A stretch of DNA of 64,000 bases. Source: Vibrio sp. HA2012 (GTDB lineage: Bacteria > Pseudomonadota > Gammaproteobacteria > Enterobacterales > Vibrionaceae). The stretch is from NCBI RefSeq assembly GCF_002812955.1, contig NZ_PFXK01000004.1, forward strand, positions 186,001 to 250,000, read 5' to 3'. Below are positions 36,716 through 46,251 of this stretch, in pieces (within the stretch, counting starts at the first letter, position 1; every line of letters begins with the position of its first letter). The translations under genes and the position numbers were made by a program. The notes under the pieces were generated by a model that worked only from the letters and a program-made list of their open reading frames with translations, was not told the origin of the DNA and made no database searches.

Positions 36716-37546
36716 ATGAGTCTACCAATAACTGATAGCTGTATCGTTGCCGTTGCAAAGCTAATTGACGATGCACAGTCTGACTGTAAGCGTGAACCGA
36801 GCCATTCTGATTTGTCATTTATGATCAATAAATCGGGTTTAAAGAATGTGGATCCTAAAGAAAATGGGCAAAGTGTTGGTAAGGCGAAACGCTTAAAAGA
36901 AACTTTGTATTGGGCTTTAGAAAACTCTCCACATCAAGGAAGTGAACTTATTTTACTAGTTTTGTCCCATGTTCGAGCTGTCGGTGGCTTTAGGCAGCAG
37001 TCAGCCAACTTCGTGGGGTTAGATAGTATTGAAAACGCTATAAGTGCTTTTGATGTAGAAGGGTTTGAGCTTTCTTTTGATGGTAGTATTCGAGCAAAAG
37101 TGCTGGACAATTTATCTGGTAAGCAACTGACAGACGCACTGTTAGCTTATGCCCAAAGAGCTAAAAAAGGTGTCGGAGATCCTGCATTGCTTGCTGGTAC
37201 AGGAAAAGAGTTACTAGAAGCTACAGCTAAACACGTAATCCATTGTAAGTATGGTGCACATCCTAACAATGCTAACTTCCCGACGCTAATGGGGCAGGCA
37301 TATTCCGCGCTTCAAATGGCAATCCCAGAGAGTAATGCTACTCCAGTTGCAGATAATCCTGTAGCTGAGTATGAAAAAGCTATGTTCAATATGGCATTAG
37401 CTATAAACAGGGTACGTAACAAGGAAGGTACGGGACATGGTCGTATTTCAGTGACCAAGTTAAGTGATACTGAAGGTGAAAATATCATTCAAATGGTTGG
37501 TGTTATCGCGGACTTCCTGCTTCATCGACTAAGTCAGGACAGTTAG
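36716..37546 (+). CDS. Abortive-infection C-terminal domain protein (Abi_C type)
   Basis: A 276-aa protein whose last ~80 residues match the Abi_C domain, with the hallmark RNKEGTGHGR at residues 234-243. The N-terminal part is helical and unrecognised. Abi_C proteins are linked to phage-triggered growth arrest, often with an unknown effector mechanism. It lies 39 nt before the caspase-like gene, in the same direction, and may be in operon with it. Weak ribosome site (GTTGAAAG). Confidence 0.75.
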   Translation: MSLPITDSCIVAVAKLIDDAQSDCKREPSHSDLSFMINKSGLKNVDPKENGQSVGKAKRLKETLYWALENSPHQGSELILLVLSHVRAVGGFRQQSANFVGLDSIENAISAFDVEGFELSFDGSIRAKVLDNLSGKQLTDALLAYAQRAKKGVGDPALLAGTGKELLEATAKHVIHCKYGAHPNNANFPTLMGQAYSALQMAIPESNATPVADNPVAEYEKAMFNMALAINRVRNKEGTGHGRISVTKLSDTEGENIIQMVGVIADFLLHRLSQDS

Positions 37547-37585
37547 CAAACGTCTAAGCGATCTGTGAGAAGTATTGGAGTAGAA

Positions 37586-39181
37586 ATGTTAAGAAAAGCA
37601 CTTGTTATTGGCAACGAAAATTATTTAGATAAACCTTTGTTGACTCCAATAAACGATGCAAATGATATAGCTAGCTTACTTTCAGAGAAGGAATTTGATG
37701 TTACTGTTAAACATGATTTAGATATAGAGAATATTGATCGAGAGATTTCTACCTTTTGTAACTCAGTTAAAAATGGCGAATATATCACTTTATTCTATTT
37801 TGCTGGACATGGTGTTCAAGTTGATGGGCGGAACTACCTAATACCAGTTGGTCAAGATTTTTATGACGAAACTCAAATTCGCTGGCGTGCTTATCCCTTA
37901 GACGAGCTTATTGAACGAATTAGTACTAATAAAAAAAATACCAATATCATTATTCTTGATGCTTGTCGAAATAACCCTTTTGAAGCAAATCGTAGTATCA
38001 CAAGCTCAGGGTTGGCTGAAATATCGGCTAGTAAGGGAACGTTTATTGCCTATGCAACATCACCTGGAAAAACAGCATCCGATTCTAGTATAGGTGGGCG
38101 AAATGGTTTATATACAAGCCACTTACTCGAAGCAATCCGAAAAACAAACCTCCATTTAGATAACGTTTTTAAGTTCGTCCGTGAGAAGGTCTATGCTGAA
38201 AGTAATGAACGCCAACTTCCTTGGGTTTCCAATTCATTAATTGGGGACTTTTGCTTTGACACAAAATTCGATATGACGGTATCTCTCCCCGCTGATTTTC
38301 GAGATCTAAACGAGTTTGAATTTTCTGAATTAACTACTGAAGAAATAGCGTTTACAAAGTTTATCAATCCAGCCAGAAACTGGGAACAACTTATTGCTTA
38401 TCTAGAAGTGTTGTGTAAAGAAGGGCACTCAGATAGACCATTTTGTGTCGAATTACTTTCACAATCTGGCCAAGTTAAACCCATGTTATGTATGGGAGGC
38501 GGTGGTAATGTTGACTATGGTTATAGTTTAGTATCGTTTGAAGAATATTTGGAACGTTGGTCAGACTATGGCTGTTTTTCAAATGCGTCGGTTTTGGAAC
38601 TTGCCAAGAAAGCACCTAAAGGCTCTTGTCTGTATTATATCCTTGACCATAGTGAGCGAATAGATGCTAGTAAACTGGTATCATGGCCTTCTGTTTTATG
38701 GGAAGTTGAGCATACGGATGTGTCTAACTTAGGTAGCTTCCATGCATCATTAATTAATATGGTCGATGACCCACAGTTAAAATACCCATCAATTCAACAA
38801 TTACTTAGCCTACTGCACTTCGTACCTGATAGTAAAAGAAATGCTTATGTTAAAATATCCATTGATAATTTTGTGGAAGATATTGATTTTATCAAGAAAG
38901 TTAACTCGAGGGATGAATATATATTGACTGGATATTGTAATGTTAGAAAAGAGTTTATTGGTTATGATAGACGATATTGCTGCATACCTGATAAATCAGA
39001 ATGGTTAACGTATAATGATTTAGTTAATATTCTTACTCATATACCTAAATATCAACTAAAGAACAAATTTCAAATGTATTTAGTTATGGGGTTTGTGTGG
39101 CCAGAAAAATCTGAACCAGAATTTGAAGAACACCGTTTTATCTTAGGCCATTTGGATTCTAGGATTAATATCCCAGACTGA
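37586..39181 (+). CDS. Caspase-like peptidase (C14 family) with unknown C-terminal region
   Basis: A 531-aa protein. Residues 1-230 form a caspase/metacaspase domain: KALVIGNENYLDKPLLTPIN start, catalytic His75 in FAGHG and catalytic Cys127 in ILDACRNNPF. The C-terminal 300 residues (about 230-531) are not recognised; they may sense infection or select targets. The start is the ATG with GGAG 6 nt upstream; a GTG at 37565 would add 7 residues. Bacterial caspases often act as death effectors in phage defence. No NLR or ATPase partner is adjacent, so the trigger is not evident. Confidence 0.82.
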   Translation: MLRKALVIGNENYLDKPLLTPINDANDIASLLSEKEFDVTVKHDLDIENIDREISTFCNSVKNGEYITLFYFAGHGVQVDGRNYLIPVGQDFYDETQIRWRAYPLDELIERISTNKKNTNIIILDACRNNPFEANRSITSSGLAEISASKGTFIAYATSPGKTASDSSIGGRNGLYTSHLLEAIRKTNLHLDNVFKFVREKVYAESNERQLPWVSNSLIGDFCFDTKFDMTVSLPADFRDLNEFEFSELTTEEIAFTKFINPARNWEQLIAYLEVLCKEGHSDRPFCVELLSQSGQVKPMLCMGGGGNVDYGYSLVSFEEYLERWSDYGCFSNASVLELAKKAPKGSCLYYILDHSERIDASKLVSWPSVLWEVEHTDVSNLGSFHASLINMVDDPQLKYPSIQQLLSLLHFVPDSKRNAYVKISIDNFVEDIDFIKKVNSRDEYILTGYCNVRKEFIGYDRRYCCIPDKSEWLTYNDLVNILTHIPKYQLKNKFQMYLVMGFVWPEKSEPEFEEHRFILGHLDSRINIPD

Positions 39182-39264
39182 AATATACCTAATATATTAT
39201 TGGGAGTCTATATACTTTTTCTAATCAAAATTACTCTAGCGCTGTAGGTTGATCTAAGAAGGTT

Positions 39265-39576
39265 TTGTCCATAGACGTGCTGACGGGTATGAAACACGAA
39301 AATACCTCATTTCATTTTTCGATCATGCCCAAATTCGTGGAATTCCCCCTTCTTCAGTACACGTATTTTATGAGTTTGGTTGACTATTTTCCTTCAAGTG
39401 TCATGATGAATCTTATTAGGACGACATGTTCCACATTTGTATTCATTATCTTAAATTTTGGGCAATTAATCAGGCAATTACTGCCATCATGTCCATATTT
39501 TATCTCTGCCAAATGTGGACATTGTCCGTTGAAAAAAGACTGTTATAAATCTCTTCATCTACGGAGGCTTAATTGA
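39265..39576 (+). CDS. Possible small Cys-rich protein, uncertain
   Basis: A 103-codon frame starting TTG, with later ATG choices (39325 gives 83 codons). Its end contains CGHCPLKKDC, a Cys set that could bind metal, and its stop overlaps the next gene's start by 4 nt (TTGA). There is no convincing ribosome site and the middle is hydrophobic and AT-driven. It may be a leader or a chance frame. Nothing similar is known to me. Confidence 0.3.
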   Translation: MSIDVLTGMKHENTSFHFSIMPKFVEFPLLQYTYFMSLVDYFPSSVMMNLIRTTCSTFVFIILNFGQLIRQLLPSCPYFISAKCGHCPLKKDCYKSLHLRRLN

Positions 39577-39938
39577 ATTTTATAAGATATAAGGTAAATC
39601 CACAGCACAGAGGGGCTTTACCGATTTCTCAAAAGAGTCAATGGAGAGTAACTGAAGCAGAAGAAACGGATTTGTTTGAAAAAGCAAAAACAAATGAGTG
39701 GATTTGTCCTAAAGATTGTTTATGGTCAATTGATGACGATTTCGATGTAATAGGTGTAGATGCAGTCGGCGAATTGTTTGTTGCAAAATTTTGGGGTAAC
39801 CAAGGTGAATGGCATGGTTTTCCAGTATCAACGAAGAGACAGCTAGACCGTCCACCAACATCTGCTATCAATGATTGGGTAGATAGAAAAATTATACGTA
39901 AGCGTATTGGCAATAAAATGGCACAGGGACAATTCTAA
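39573..39938 (+). CDS. Unknown 121-aa protein, first of a coupled pair
   Basis: A small soluble protein (start TTG, with ACGGAGG 5 nt upstream). The middle has WSIDDDFDVIGVDAVGELF and the end GEWHGFPVSTKRQL then WVDRKIIRKRIGN, basic at the tail. I do not recognise a family; the WHG-FPV segment recalls small toxin or immunity-like proteins, but that is only an impression. Its stop overlaps the start of the next gene by 1 nt (TAATG), so the two are co-translated. The pair ends at an integron attC site. Confidence 0.6.
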   Translation: MNFIRYKVNPQHRGALPISQKSQWRVTEAEETDLFEKAKTNEWICPKDCLWSIDDDFDVIGVDAVGELFVAKFWGNQGEWHGFPVSTKRQLDRPPTSAINDWVDRKIIRKRIGNKMAQGQF

Positions 39939-41056
39939 TGACTAGCAAAGTTAAGATTGAGATCGAAGGGGATTACATCGACTCCTTTATATATTCTGGT
40001 GTCCTGTTTCTTGTTAATTCTGACTTAAATCTTAAGGCATACTCTTGGGATAACGTTTTTGAACGTAGTTTGGAAGGTTTAGGTCTTTTCCAGAAGGTTC
40101 AACTACAAAACTACTCAAGAGGATCTGCTTCTATATCAGACGAGTTAAGTGGAACATATTCTGTCTCAGAAAAATCGCTCGAGGAATTTGAACTTTGCTC
40201 AAAGAATTTGGGTGTTTGGCCATCTGATATTAATATTTACAAAAATCGCTTTTATGTTGCTTCCGAGTGTGGTGTAGATGCATTCGATTTTGATTGGGGT
40301 GACGGTAAAGTATCTAAATTCACTCGTCCTACAAGAATTTATGATGAGGTGTCATTTAAGTTAGCAACAAGTTCCTATCATCGTTTAGCAATAGCTGCGG
40401 GTAAATCTGGTTTATTGTCTGTTACACCAGAACAAAAGTATGCACGTAGAGAGCATGTAAGCCAGCTAATCGATGTTCCGTGCTCAGACTGTCATTGGCA
40501 TAGTACTAACTTAGTAGCTAATACCGTTGACGGGCAATTCATTGCTTCTTATCGTCCTATTCCCAAAAAGGTAGATTTTGACGGTACGGATAAAGAATAC
40601 TGGGAACTGGTGAAAGTTCTAAAAAATACTCGACCTGAAATTAAAGAGCGTAAAGAAATTAATGGTGAAAATATTGTTTCATCTTGGTTTTCAGGCAAAG
40701 GGTTGTTTAGTGTTACTGAAGACTTGAAACTTTACTGGAATAACACTGAAAGCCCAACAGAATATGAATTAGTTGAAACAAAATCTGAATTGTCGACTCT
40801 TAAATACTTCAAAGCACAATCTTCACCATTTGGAACAGTAATGGAAGTTGGTGACGATCTGAAAATATTTACTGCCGATGGCCAGAATCAGGTTATTGCT
40901 GAGGAAGTTGTGAACTGGAGATTGTTTCCTAAATCTAGCTATTATTTGAGTCATCTTCATGTAATTGAAGATGAGGCCTTATCAGTTTCACTATTTGATA
41001 TGCCTCCTATATCAAGCAAGTTTGGGTATTCTAAATCTGAAGCATCGAGTGACTGA
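39938..41056 (+). CDS. Unknown 372-aa beta-rich protein, second of the pair
   Basis: A soluble, strand-rich protein with repeated short hydrophobic strands separated by polar turns (for example VFERSLEGLG, RFYVASECGVDAFDFDW, KLATSSYHRLAIAAGKSG), which suggests a beta-propeller. No catalytic motif was seen. Coupled to the preceding 121-aa gene. The stop is 2-3 nt before an attC site, the typical end of an integron gene cassette. A defence, toxin-immunity or sensing role is possible but unproven. Confidence 0.6.
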   Translation: MTSKVKIEIEGDYIDSFIYSGVLFLVNSDLNLKAYSWDNVFERSLEGLGLFQKVQLQNYSRGSASISDELSGTYSVSEKSLEEFELCSKNLGVWPSDINIYKNRFYVASECGVDAFDFDWGDGKVSKFTRPTRIYDEVSFKLATSSYHRLAIAAGKSGLLSVTPEQKYARREHVSQLIDVPCSDCHWHSTNLVANTVDGQFIASYRPIPKKVDFDGTDKEYWELVKVLKNTRPEIKERKEINGENIVSSWFSGKGLFSVTEDLKLYWNNTESPTEYELVETKSELSTLKYFKAQSSPFGTVMEVGDDLKIFTADGQNQVIAEEVVNWRLFPKSSYYLSHLHVIEDEALSVSLFDMPPISSKFGYSKSEASSD

Positions 41057-41058
41057 TT

Positions 41059-41160
41059 TATAACAAAGCAATCAAGGTGATGCGTTACATTTGGCGGTTT
41101 TGGCACGGAGTTCAGTGTGCTTTGTTAGTTCATTGGGGCACACCTTATTGCAGGCGTTAC
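41059..41160 (+). repeat. Integron attC site, Vibrio VCR-like
   Basis: Begins TATAACAAAGCAATCAAGG and ends CTTATTGCAGGCGTTAC; the outer arms pair (TAAC-N3/4-GCAAT-AAGG). The centre GGCGGTTTTGGC...GTTCAGTG resembles the conserved middle of Vibrio superintegron repeats. It follows the stop codon of the upstream gene directly. No integrase gene of integron type and no second attC were found in the island, so it is a single, possibly relic cassette end. Confidence 0.65.
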
Positions 41161-41367
41161 TAGGTCTTGCGCTAAAACAAAATTGTCCAGATTCGTGCTG
41201 AAGGGAGTTCTCTGCTAGCTACACCTAATTAGCTCACCTTATTGCCGAGCCGTGATTTGTCATACTTTTTCTCATTCTAAAAGTGGATATGATATTGGTG
41301 GCACTTCAATGGCTGTTTCAAATCAGCATAACTAATAAGTTCAATCTCCAGTTGGTATAGGCAGAAT

Positions 41368-43524
41368 ATGATTACACAAATAAACCTTGGTGATGTAGCA
41401 AGTTATCGAAACACAACAACTCTCAACACAGATAAAAAAGTAAACATCATTTATGGCTTAAATGGTACTGGAAAAAGTACATTCTCAAACTACTTTTATG
41501 CGCCCGATGACCCTAAATACAAAGGCTGTTCTCACACAAACGATGGATGTAAGGTTCTTGTTTATAATCAGAAGTTTATTCGAGATAACTTTTATTCCAA
41601 AGATTCTATTAATGGTATTTTTAGCTTATCCAAAGAGAACAAAGAAGCTAAGGAAAAGGTAGAGCAGCTTGGGAAAGATATCGATCAACTGAGTGAAAAA
41701 AGCAAGGGCTACCAAGCTGACATTGACAAACAAATTGGTGCTTTGAAGAAAGCGAAAGATACGGCAGAAAAAAAGGCCTGGGAAATAAAGACGAACTACT
41801 CTGGTGGTGATCGCGTTCTGAAATTTTGCCTTGAACGGTTAATGGGGAACAAAACCGTTCTGTTCGATCATCTTGTCTCTGTCCCTTTGCCAGCCGTTAA
41901 ACCAATTAAAACGATTGAACAGCTTAAAGAGGAAGTTGCTGCAATTGATGGTGATAAAGCCACTACTTACACCGTCTTACCTAAGATTTCATTGTCAGAG
42001 CTTTTGCCAGAGGAATTAGAACTACTTAAAGAAATAGTGATTGGTAATGAAGATAGCCCAATCGCAAAACTGATTAATCAGTTGAAAAACTCTGATTGGG
42101 TTAGTGATGGTTTGCAGTACCTTGATGATATTGAAGATGAAACTTGTCCGTTCTGCCAGTCTAAGACGATTACGCCTGAGTTAATCACACAGATCAAAGA
42201 CTACTTTGATGAGACGTATGAAGAAAGTAAGCAGAATATAGGCAAAATACTTACCAAATACCAAAAGATAGTTGATTCTCTTACTGATTTAGAAACCTAC
42301 AAGACATCGCCTTTTTCTATCGAGTTCCTTGCAGAAATGACAGAGTCTTATACGTCAATTGCTGGAACATTAAAATCCAATTTACTCAAAGTTCAGCAAA
42401 AAGAGCAAACGCCAAGCCTGAAAGTTGAGTTGGAAGAACTTAGTGAGCAAGTTGCCTCTTTTAATAAACATGTAGATGCTGTTAATGCCAGCATTGGCAT
42501 TAACAACCAAAAAATTGCTAATTCAACGCAAGAATTGAAACGTATTAAAGACGAGTTTTGGAAAATCGTTCGTTGGGAATACGATCAGACCATCAAAGGG
42601 TATGAATCAAGCAAAAAAGACAGTAATGACAAAACAATCAAGTTGAAAGCAGATAAGGAAAATGTCGATACTGAGATAGTTCAACTCGAAGCTGAACGAA
42701 CCGAGCAACAAAAACAAACAGTTAACATTGACGATTCGATTAAAAATATCAATAAAGGCCTTGTTGATATTGGGATTACTGATTTTCATATTGAGAAGCA
42801 CGAAAAAGCCCTATATCGACTTGTAAGAACTGGAACAGAGGGACCGATCTTCTTGTCGTTATCGGAGGGTGAAAAGATGATAATTAGCTTTTTGTACTTC
42901 CGAGAATTGTTTAAAGGTAAACAAACGGCTGATGAGGCGCACGTTAAAAAAATTGCGGTAATCGACGACCCAGTTTCAAGCTTGTCTCATATCTTTGTTT
43001 ACAATATCGGGCAGCTAATAAAGAACGATTTCTTCAATGGTGATGGGGTGGAGCAAGTTTTTGTCCTCACGCACAGCCTTTACTTCTTTTATGAGCTTGT
43101 TGATTCAAATCACAAACGCAGAAAAGAAAACCAATCTCTGTATCGGCTATCTAAAAATACGAAAGGTACAACTATTGAAACGATGAAGTATGAAGAAGTA
43201 CAGAATGACTATCAATCATACTGGTCTGTTATTAATGACAAGGATCAACCTGCGGCTTTGATTGCAAACTGTATGAGGAACGTAGTTGAATACTTCTTCA
43301 ACTTTGTGCAGAAATCAGACTTGAGTAACGTAATGCAAAAACAAGAGCTTCAAGATGTGAAGTATCAGGCTTTCATTCGATATATAAACCGAGAATCACA
43401 CTCACTTGGTCAGAATATTATTGATTTCAAAGAGTTTGATTATGGGGCGTTTAGAGAAGGTTTAAGGTTACTATTCGAAATCACGGGTTATCCTGAACAC
43501 TATCAGAAAATGTCTCAGATATAG
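41368..43524 (+). CDS. RloC/PrrC-like ATPase with probable anticodon-nuclease C-terminus
   Basis: A 718-aa ABC-type ATPase. Walker A is GLNGTGKST (30-38), followed by coiled coil, a zinc-hook-like CPFC (260-263), more coiled coil, signature LSEGEK, and Walker B IAVIDDP. The C-terminal 80 residues contain R637-x3-E641 (RNVVE) and H678 (RESHS), which match the Arg-Glu-His triad of PrrC/RloC anticodon nucleases in order and approximate spacing. It should cut tRNA after phage-induced stress or DNA damage (inference). PrrC often lives in type I R-M loci, and a deleted one lies 5 kb to the left. AAA_13-only proteins are the alternative. Confidence 0.72.
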   Translation: MITQINLGDVASYRNTTTLNTDKKVNIIYGLNGTGKSTFSNYFYAPDDPKYKGCSHTNDGCKVLVYNQKFIRDNFYSKDSINGIFSLSKENKEAKEKVEQLGKDIDQLSEKSKGYQADIDKQIGALKKAKDTAEKKAWEIKTNYSGGDRVLKFCLERLMGNKTVLFDHLVSVPLPAVKPIKTIEQLKEEVAAIDGDKATTYTVLPKISLSELLPEELELLKEIVIGNEDSPIAKLINQLKNSDWVSDGLQYLDDIEDETCPFCQSKTITPELITQIKDYFDETYEESKQNIGKILTKYQKIVDSLTDLETYKTSPFSIEFLAEMTESYTSIAGTLKSNLLKVQQKEQTPSLKVELEELSEQVASFNKHVDAVNASIGINNQKIANSTQELKRIKDEFWKIVRWEYDQTIKGYESSKKDSNDKTIKLKADKENVDTEIVQLEAERTEQQKQTVNIDDSIKNINKGLVDIGITDFHIEKHEKALYRLVRTGTEGPIFLSLSEGEKMIISFLYFRELFKGKQTADEAHVKKIAVIDDPVSSLSHIFVYNIGQLIKNDFFNGDGVEQVFVLTHSLYFFYELVDSNHKRRKENQSLYRLSKNTKGTTIETMKYEEVQNDYQSYWSVINDKDQPAALIANCMRNVVEYFFNFVQKSDLSNVMQKQELQDVKYQAFIRYINRESHSLGQNIIDFKEFDYGAFREGLRLLFEITGYPEHYQKMSQI

Positions 43525-43991
43525 ATACGTTAAATAGTGAGCTGAAGAATCGAAACTAGACAGTGAATTAAGCGATTTTTCAATACATAAAGTAATTTAA
43601 GTATTACTAATTTAGTAAGATAACTATCACGAAATTGCCCCTTTCTGCGTTAACGTAATTACTCAGTGGCAGTTCACGCCACTGAAATCGCAGTATTTTT
43701 CTCATAGTTGGCAGCTAAAGTGCGGCGCTTGAAAGCTCCCAAAACTGGGCGAAAAGCGTTCTTTAGAGCAAAGTCGGTAGTGTGAATAGCTATTCAAAAT
43801 CTATTTTAGCAGTGTTACTTCCTAGTTTGTTTTACAACCATTATTGGTATACCATCCATAACTTGAGAGTCCAAGGAAAAGCCAAGTAACCTTGAGCGAT
43901 AGGTGCTTTCACTAATGTCATTTTTTGGCAGGCGTGTGAGCACTTGGAAATCAATACAGTCTGCCAGTAGTTTTGAATTATCGAGGTTATT
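43525..43991. other. Intergenic stretch without a gene
   Basis: 467 bp with no convincing coding frame on either strand. A perfect hairpin CAGTGGC-AGTTCAC-GCCACTG at 43666-43686 may be a terminator for the upstream ATPase gene, though it is 140 nt past its stop. No attC or att-like site was found. Confidence 0.5.
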
Positions 43992-44435
43992 ATGATTCGA
44001 CCACTTTGCGCAGAAGACCTAGATACCGCAGTATCAATCTGGTATTCAGCATCAATTAAAGCCCACGACTTCATTCCTGAAGAGTTTTGGTCATCCCAAA
44101 AACAAAATATGCGTGACTTATATCTACCTAATTGTACGTCATGGGTTTACGAGAAAGATAACTGTATTCTTGGTTTTATCTCTTATTACGAAGGAGATAT
44201 GCCTGCAATTTTTGTTGATCCTGCATCTCAATCTCAAGGTGTCGGAACAAAACTGCTAGAGTACTTAAAGCAACGATACAACATGCTTACATTAACCGTC
44301 TATGCGGAAAATGAAAAAACTCATCAGTTTTATATTCGTCATGGTTTTACAGATATAGGAAAAACTACATGTGAGCATACTGGGCACGAACAGTATGCTA
44401 TGATCTGGAAAATGACTGGCAGAAAATCCCACTAG
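43992..44435 (+). CDS. GNAT-family N-acetyltransferase
   Basis: A 147-aa single-domain GNAT protein. The acetyl-CoA binding motif is FVDPASQSQGVGTKLLEYLK, with the following NEKTHQFYIRHGF typical of the YjaB/YiaC type. Substrate unknown. It is monocistronic within the island, followed by a terminator-like hairpin. Genes of this kind are frequent integron cassettes in vibrios, but no attC was seen next to it. Confidence 0.85.
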   Translation: MIRPLCAEDLDTAVSIWYSASIKAHDFIPEEFWSSQKQNMRDLYLPNCTSWVYEKDNCILGFISYYEGDMPAIFVDPASQSQGVGTKLLEYLKQRYNMLTLTVYAENEKTHQFYIRHGFTDIGKTTCEHTGHEQYAMIWKMTGRKSH

Positions 44436-44501
44436 CCTAAATCTAGCTCATGACTGTTCGCTGAAATAGCATGAGCAATAACTCCCAGTTCCGCTCAAAT
44501 C

Positions 44502-44524
44502 GACCACCGCCGACAACGGTGGTC
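44502..44524. terminator. Hairpin between GNAT gene and relaxase gene
   Basis: GACCACCG-N7-CGGTGGTC is a perfect 8-bp stem between two converging genes and is followed on the plus strand by GTTGCCGTTTTAGG. A second, longer-loop stem (ATGCCGA...TCGGCAT) overlaps the end of the relaxase gene. Confidence 0.55.
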
Positions 44525-44640
44525 GTTGCCGTTTTAGGATACGAAAAGTTATCCGAATCACGGGTTCTAGTTGGTTTACTCTAACGAGCTTCTGTCCATA
44601 TATGTGTTACCTGCTTTATCCTGCATGCCGAGAGGGTTAT

Positions 44641-46251
44641 CTAGTCCTTCGGCATTGTTGGTTCATTTTTCTCATTTGTCGATCCAATTAGTTCATCTAT
44701 GAAATCATCATCATTCGCCAGTAACGTAGTTCTGTCTATGACGGAACGAAGAGCCGACGGAATAGGGAACTTGACCGACTCAGCTAACTTTTCCAGAAAT
44801 TTAACAGCAACTGACCGATTGTTCTTAGCTTTAGCCAAAATGACGATAAATGCATTTTCAATAACTTTTTCCATCAGTGTTAAAGTCTGCATATTTACTT
44901 CTGCCAAGTTGCTTTCAGCCTGTGCAAGTTCTTCTTCAACCTTAGCCAATTCAGATATCTTCGTCTCCATTGAATGTTCCATTGAAATGTAACGATACCC
45001 AAGTGCTTCAATGTCATCTTTTAGTTCAGACTGTTTTCGTACCAATTTTTGTAGTTCGCCGTTTTGATCTTTTAAGACACTATCTGCACTTTTCAAATCT
45101 GATTCAGCCTGCTGCAAGAGCGGAATCAAAACATCTCTTCGTTCCAAAATGCGTGATTCATCAGTTTGTAATTCTGCAACCTTATGATTAAGTGCTTCAA
45201 TTTGCATGTTATAAAAGTTGAATTCTCTATCGCCTTTTGGCAGCTTTGCTTGCTCATTCATTTTTCTGTATTGATATGATTTTCTCTCTGTTTCATCCGT
45301 GAACTCTGCCATTAACCCATGTTGATTCAGTAGCTGTTTGTTAGTGTAATCTAAAAACATTTCTTGAAAATATCGTCCAAACAAACGGCTCTGTTGATGA
45401 GTCATCTTACCATCCACTGGTAATTGCTCTTCTGTTCGTCCGTTATCTGATAAATACTTATTGACTACCTCGATTTGTTTTTTGTGCAGAGTGTATTCGT
45501 TCGTAAGATTTTTTCGTCCCGAGATAAAATAATGTGTATGTAACCCTGTTTGCTGTTCTTCAAGTCTTTCATCGTCGTGGCCAAAAATCGCTTTTACTTC
45601 AAATTCGGGAAAATGTTCCGTCAAAAACTGATGTGTGAACTCAATGTAAATTCTTAGATCGATGACCGTAGAGGTTACTTGCCACTGATGTGGAATTTTG
45701 AAAATACCTTCCTGGACATAAACATTATTATTAGAAGGTACTCGGTAAATCAGTCGGTTATGTGCATTAAGATACTTATAAACCATGTTTAGTCGTTGTT
45801 GAGGTCTGTTTAATGGTGCGCGTTTCAGTTCATCTAGTACTTCAGAACCAACAAATCTCTTTGTATCGATAACTTTTTTTAATAATTTGACAGCTTCAGT
45901 GTGGCCAGCTTTTTCTTCACTGCAAATCGCCTTTTTAATTTTTAAGCGATACTGTCGTTGTTGGTTGAGCAGCTTTGTTTTATCTCTAATTTCGGGTTCA
46001 GGAGCGATATCGTAAAGAACTTCCCATCTCTCTTGCGTAGTGTAGTTGTCGAGCGGTGAAATACCGCCTTCGTACCAGATTATATTGTTGTGAGATAATT
46101 TTTTATTCCACTCAAACTTTTTTGTTGAATCCGATGAACTTTCAGTGATTAGCCGTAGCGAATGCCTTAGTGATTTTTCACATTTCATGCGATCTGCTGA
46201 AACAGATGTATAATTAACTCGACGATGAAAAATATGAATTGCTCTCATCAT
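44641..46251 (-). CDS. MobV-like (Mob_Pre) HUH relaxase
   Basis: A 536-aa mobilization protein. The HUH core has HDDERLEEQQTGLHTHYF (H238 and H240), which matches the HxDE...PHxH pattern of MobV relaxases, and a conserved YEGGISP block near residue 60. The C-terminal half is a long coiled coil (about 340-460). It should nick the element's oriT and lead transfer through a helper conjugation system. AGGAGG precedes the second of two adjacent ATGs. Its ribosome site is buried in a perfect palindrome. Confidence 0.75.
   Translation of the reverse strand: MMRAIHIFHRRVNYTSVSADRMKCEKSLRHSLRLITESSSDSTKKFEWNKKLSHNNIIWYEGGISPLDNYTTQERWEVLYDIAPEPEIRDKTKLLNQQRQYRLKIKKAICSEEKAGHTEAVKLLKKVIDTKRFVGSEVLDELKRAPLNRPQQRLNMVYKYLNAHNRLIYRVPSNNNVYVQEGIFKIPHQWQVTSTVIDLRIYIEFTHQFLTEHFPEFEVKAIFGHDDERLEEQQTGLHTHYFISGRKNLTNEYTLHKKQIEVVNKYLSDNGRTEEQLPVDGKMTHQQSRLFGRYFQEMFLDYTNKQLLNQHGLMAEFTDETERKSYQYRKMNEQAKLPKGDREFNFYNMQIEALNHKVAELQTDESRILERRDVLIPLLQQAESDLKSADSVLKDQNGELQKLVRKQSELKDDIEALGYRYISMEHSMETKISELAKVEEELAQAESNLAEVNMQTLTLMEKVIENAFIVILAKAKNNRSVAVKFLEKLAESVKFPIPSALRSVIDRTTLLANDDDFIDELIGSTNEKNEPTMPKD

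Noticed and set aside
37540..37560. TTAGCAAACGTCTAAG just after the Abi_C gene, resembling the start of an attC site
   Set aside because: No matching distal arm was found before the next gene starts, so a second attC cannot be supported.
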